Shown here piece by piece: positions 14,590 through 16,265 of a stretch of DNA of 16,265 bases. Below the pieces are notes generated by a model. The model was not told the DNA's origin. It ran no database searches and saw only the letters and a list, made by a program, of their open reading frames with translations. The DNA is taken from positions 1 to 16,265 of the forward strand of contig JABXGY010000158.1 in NCBI GenBank assembly GCA_016550395.1, written 5' to 3'. Each line of letters begins with the position of its first letter. The stretch's first letter is position 1. The DNA comes from an archaeon (GTDB lineage Archaea > Asgardarchaeota > Hermodarchaeia > Hermodarchaeales > Hermodarchaeaceae). Position numbers and translations under genes: made by a program.

Positions 14590-15903
14590 GTGCGAACGAA
14601 AATTCAGCTAGGATTGGCTTCCTTTGACTTCATGGTTAACTCTCGTCGAGCAATATTCTATACCTTTCTAACCCTGTTCATGGCTGAAGTCTTGGGAGCG
14701 AACTTCATTCAATTAGGGCTTGTTATCACTTTACCCATGATAGCCAATGCCACAATGCAAGCCTTCGTATGGGGTCGGGTCAGTGATCGAATCCATCGGC
14801 GAAGACTGTTAATCGTAATCGGCGAATCCTTTGCTGGAATTTGTTATCTTATAATTTGGACAAATGTTACAATCTGGTCTATCATTATTGGGCTAACGAT
14901 CATTGAAGCTATCTGGTCAATGTCTAATACAGGATGGTCGGCACTCTTTGCTGATCTCTCTCTTCCCAATGAACGCTCAACTATCATGGGACGCATCAAT
15001 TCGTTTGGAATAATCGGACGAATTGTTGGTGCCACAGTCATGGGATTTATCTATGATTTTCCTTCACCAGGTGCCGGATTTTCTTGGGCTTTCCCTCTCG
15101 CAGCTGGCGTCATGTTCAGTAGTGTATTCACTCTCGTTGCTTTAGTACCCGAAGTCAATCATCTGAACACACCGGAAGTACTCGATCATGAAACTCATTC
15201 GACCCGTGAAAAGCCAAGTTGGCGTTCCAAGTATCCCAGCAACTACCTCATCTTTCTTGGAATTTGGGGCTTCATCACTGTGGGTTGGGTTTGCTATTTA
15301 TCCCTATTTACTTTCTTCCTGCGATTAAACCTCAATCTCAATTCAATCGAAATCAGCCTAGTACGCAATGTCAATTCAGCCGTAGGACTCATCGCGGCTC
15401 CAGCCGCTGGGTTCTTAGGTGACCGCATTGGTCGTAAACCTGTCATAATCGGAGCCCTGATCGTTCAAGCCATAACAACGCTGTTTTATGGTTTTGTCAA
15501 TACGCTTCTTGGCATGTTAGTCGTCAATTCCATAAATGGGGTTGTTCGACCCACCATATTTACTATTGGTTATGCCTTAGCTGCAGATATGATCCCTGAA
15601 GCTCAACGGGGTGAACTATTTGGCGTCTACAATGCAGTCTGGACGATATCCTTTGGCAGCTCGCCCACAGCGGTCGGGGGTGTCTATGCTACTTGGCGAC
15701 AAAATCATTACCTCTCTCTTGACTTTCCTTTTCAAGTCGCTCAATTACAAGCAATAATTGACACTTTCTTTCTCTCATCGGGGTTAGTTCTGGTTGGAGT
15801 TCTACTCTTTGGCATTGTTGTGAAAGAGACTAAACGCAAGGTTATCGACCAAGTTGTTGTTCAGGAAGACGAAGCTATGGCTATAATGGATACATTAGAC
15901 TAA
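14590..15903 (+). CDS. Major facilitator superfamily transporter
   Basis: A 437-residue integral membrane protein, starting at GTG with GGGG seven bases upstream. Hydrophobic segments spread along the whole length fit about 12 transmembrane helices in two halves, with a charged cytoplasmic loop at about 188-215 (HLNTPEVLDHETHSTREKPSWRSK). The MFS signature in the loop between helices 2 and 3 is GRVSDRIHRRR (62-72), and its copy in the second half is GDRIGRKP (277-284). Both are the conserved motif A that gates the transport cycle. The sequence suggests a proton-coupled drug or metabolite exporter type, but the substrate cannot be read from it. The C-terminal tail is acidic. The exporter gene that follows starts 52 bases after the stop with its own ribosome site, so the two are probably co-transcribed, away from the terminated dehydrogenase gene. 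Confidence 0.9.
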   Translation: MRTKIQLGLASFDFMVNSRRAIFYTFLTLFMAEVLGANFIQLGLVITLPMIANATMQAFVWGRVSDRIHRRRLLIVIGESFAGICYLIIWTNVTIWSIIIGLTIIEAIWSMSNTGWSALFADLSLPNERSTIMGRINSFGIIGRIVGATVMGFIYDFPSPGAGFSWAFPLAAGVMFSSVFTLVALVPEVNHLNTPEVLDHETHSTREKPSWRSKYPSNYLIFLGIWGFITVGWVCYLSLFTFFLRLNLNLNSIEISLVRNVNSAVGLIAAPAAGFLGDRIGRKPVIIGALIVQAITTLFYGFVNTLLGMLVVNSINGVVRPTIFTIGYALAADMIPEAQRGELFGVYNAVWTISFGSSPTAVGGVYATWRQNHYLSLDFPFQVAQLQAIIDTFFLSSGLVLVGVLLFGIVVKETKRKVIDQVVVQEDEAMAIMDTLD

Positions 15904-15955
15904 TAACCATCAATCCAAAGGTACTTTGTCCATACAGGTATCCTGAGGTAAGCTT

Positions 15956-16265
15956 GTGACGCCCTTCATGCTCTTCCTCCTCTCAGTCATTTTAATTTCC
16001 TTGAGTGGTGCACTAGCCCCTGGCCCTCTTTTATTCACGAATTTATCAAATGCACCACGGTGGGGATGGAAGGGTGGGATCTGGCTTTCAATTGGTCATA
16101 CATTTGTTGAGTTTCCAGTGGTTCTTCTCATCGCGTTTGGGTTGAGTTTTGTAATTTACCTTCCTCTTCTCCAATTAGTGATTGCAGTTCTTGGCGGTGT
16201 AGTTCTGATTATAGTTGGTATCTTTCAGATTCGAGAAGCTCTACGACCCGTTGATCAATTAGAAC
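15956..16265 (+). CDS. LysE/RhtB-family amino acid exporter, N-terminal part (cut by window end)
   Basis: The frame opens at GTG with GAGGT six bases upstream and stays open for 103 codons to the end of the window. It encodes a hydrophobic helix, then SGALAPGPLLFTNLS, whose Ala-Pro-Gly-Pro is the family's conserved N-terminal motif. This is followed by GWKGGIWLSIGHTFVEFPVVLLIAFGL and a third helix with GGVVLIIVG. LysE/RhtB proteins export amino acids or their analogues with about six helices and around 200 residues, so roughly half of the protein is present. An alternative ATG four codons in would lose part of the first helix and lacks a ribosome site. It follows the MFS gene in the same direction. 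Confidence 0.8.
   Translation, partial: MTPFMLFLLSVILISLSGALAPGPLLFTNLSNAPRWGWKGGIWLSIGHTFVEFPVVLLIAFGLSFVIYLPLLQLVIAVLGGVVLIIVGIFQIREALRPVDQLE

Noticed and set aside
15916..15928. CAAAG-GTA-CTTTG between the MFS and LysE genes as a terminator
   Set aside because: Only a 5-bp stem with no T-run after it, and the next gene starts close by with a good ribosome site.
1..16265. CRISPR array, tRNA/rRNA genes, transposase or phage genes
   Set aside because: No spaced direct repeats, cloverleaf-like sequence, rRNA-like stretch or mobile-element protein was seen on either strand by reading. A tRNAscan or repeat search was not possible.

Overview
The window looks like a chromosomal segment of an archaeon, most likely an Asgard archaeon. 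The evidence is an Arf/Ras-type small GTPase with a longin-like N-terminal domain, TTTATA-type promoter elements in place of bacterial -35/-10 boxes, GGAG/GGTG Shine-Dalgarno sites, several TTG/GTG start options and moderate G+C. The lineage is inferred from gene content; I cannot place it by phylogeny. No rRNA, tRNA, insertion sequence or CRISPR array is visible.

Layout. Positions 1-303 hold the end of a GNAT-type acetyltransferase. It converges, 17 bp apart, on a minus-strand block: an MrfA/Hrq1-like DNA helicase with a DUF1998 cysteine cluster (321-2975), a thioredoxin-fold protein (3066-3539) and a metallo-beta-lactamase-fold hydrolase (3575-4345), the last two probably in one operon. A longin-Arf GTPase gene runs divergently (4488-5339). 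It converges on an endonuclease-IV-like TIM-barrel gene (5454-6443, minus). The 289-bp region 6444-6732 is a divergent promoter region with a strong TATA element, a perfect 7-3-7 palindrome and a 31-codon leader-like ORF. It precedes an ArsR-like regulator with a long coiled-coil N-terminus (6733-7488) and a coupled gene of unknown function (7500-8141), closed by a terminator hairpin.

The centre of the window is one 4.9-kb gene (8328-13196) encoding a 1622-residue protein. It has a helical, TPR-like N-terminal half, a long aromatic-rich beta half, no signal peptide and a single C-terminal membrane anchor. I do not recognise its family. Two mutually exclusive inverted repeats lie just upstream of its start. 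The window ends with metabolism and transport: a 3-hydroxyacyl-CoA dehydrogenase (13313-14509) with a good terminator, then an MFS transporter (14590-15903) and the start of a LysE/RhtB-type exporter (15956-16265, cut by the window end), probably co-transcribed.

The most unusual elements are the giant tail-anchored protein, the longin-GTPase fusion with a degenerate G5 loop, and the regulator/unknown-gene pair with its palindromic control region. A shared role for the giant protein and the GTPase in membrane organisation is possible but rests only on proximity and architecture.
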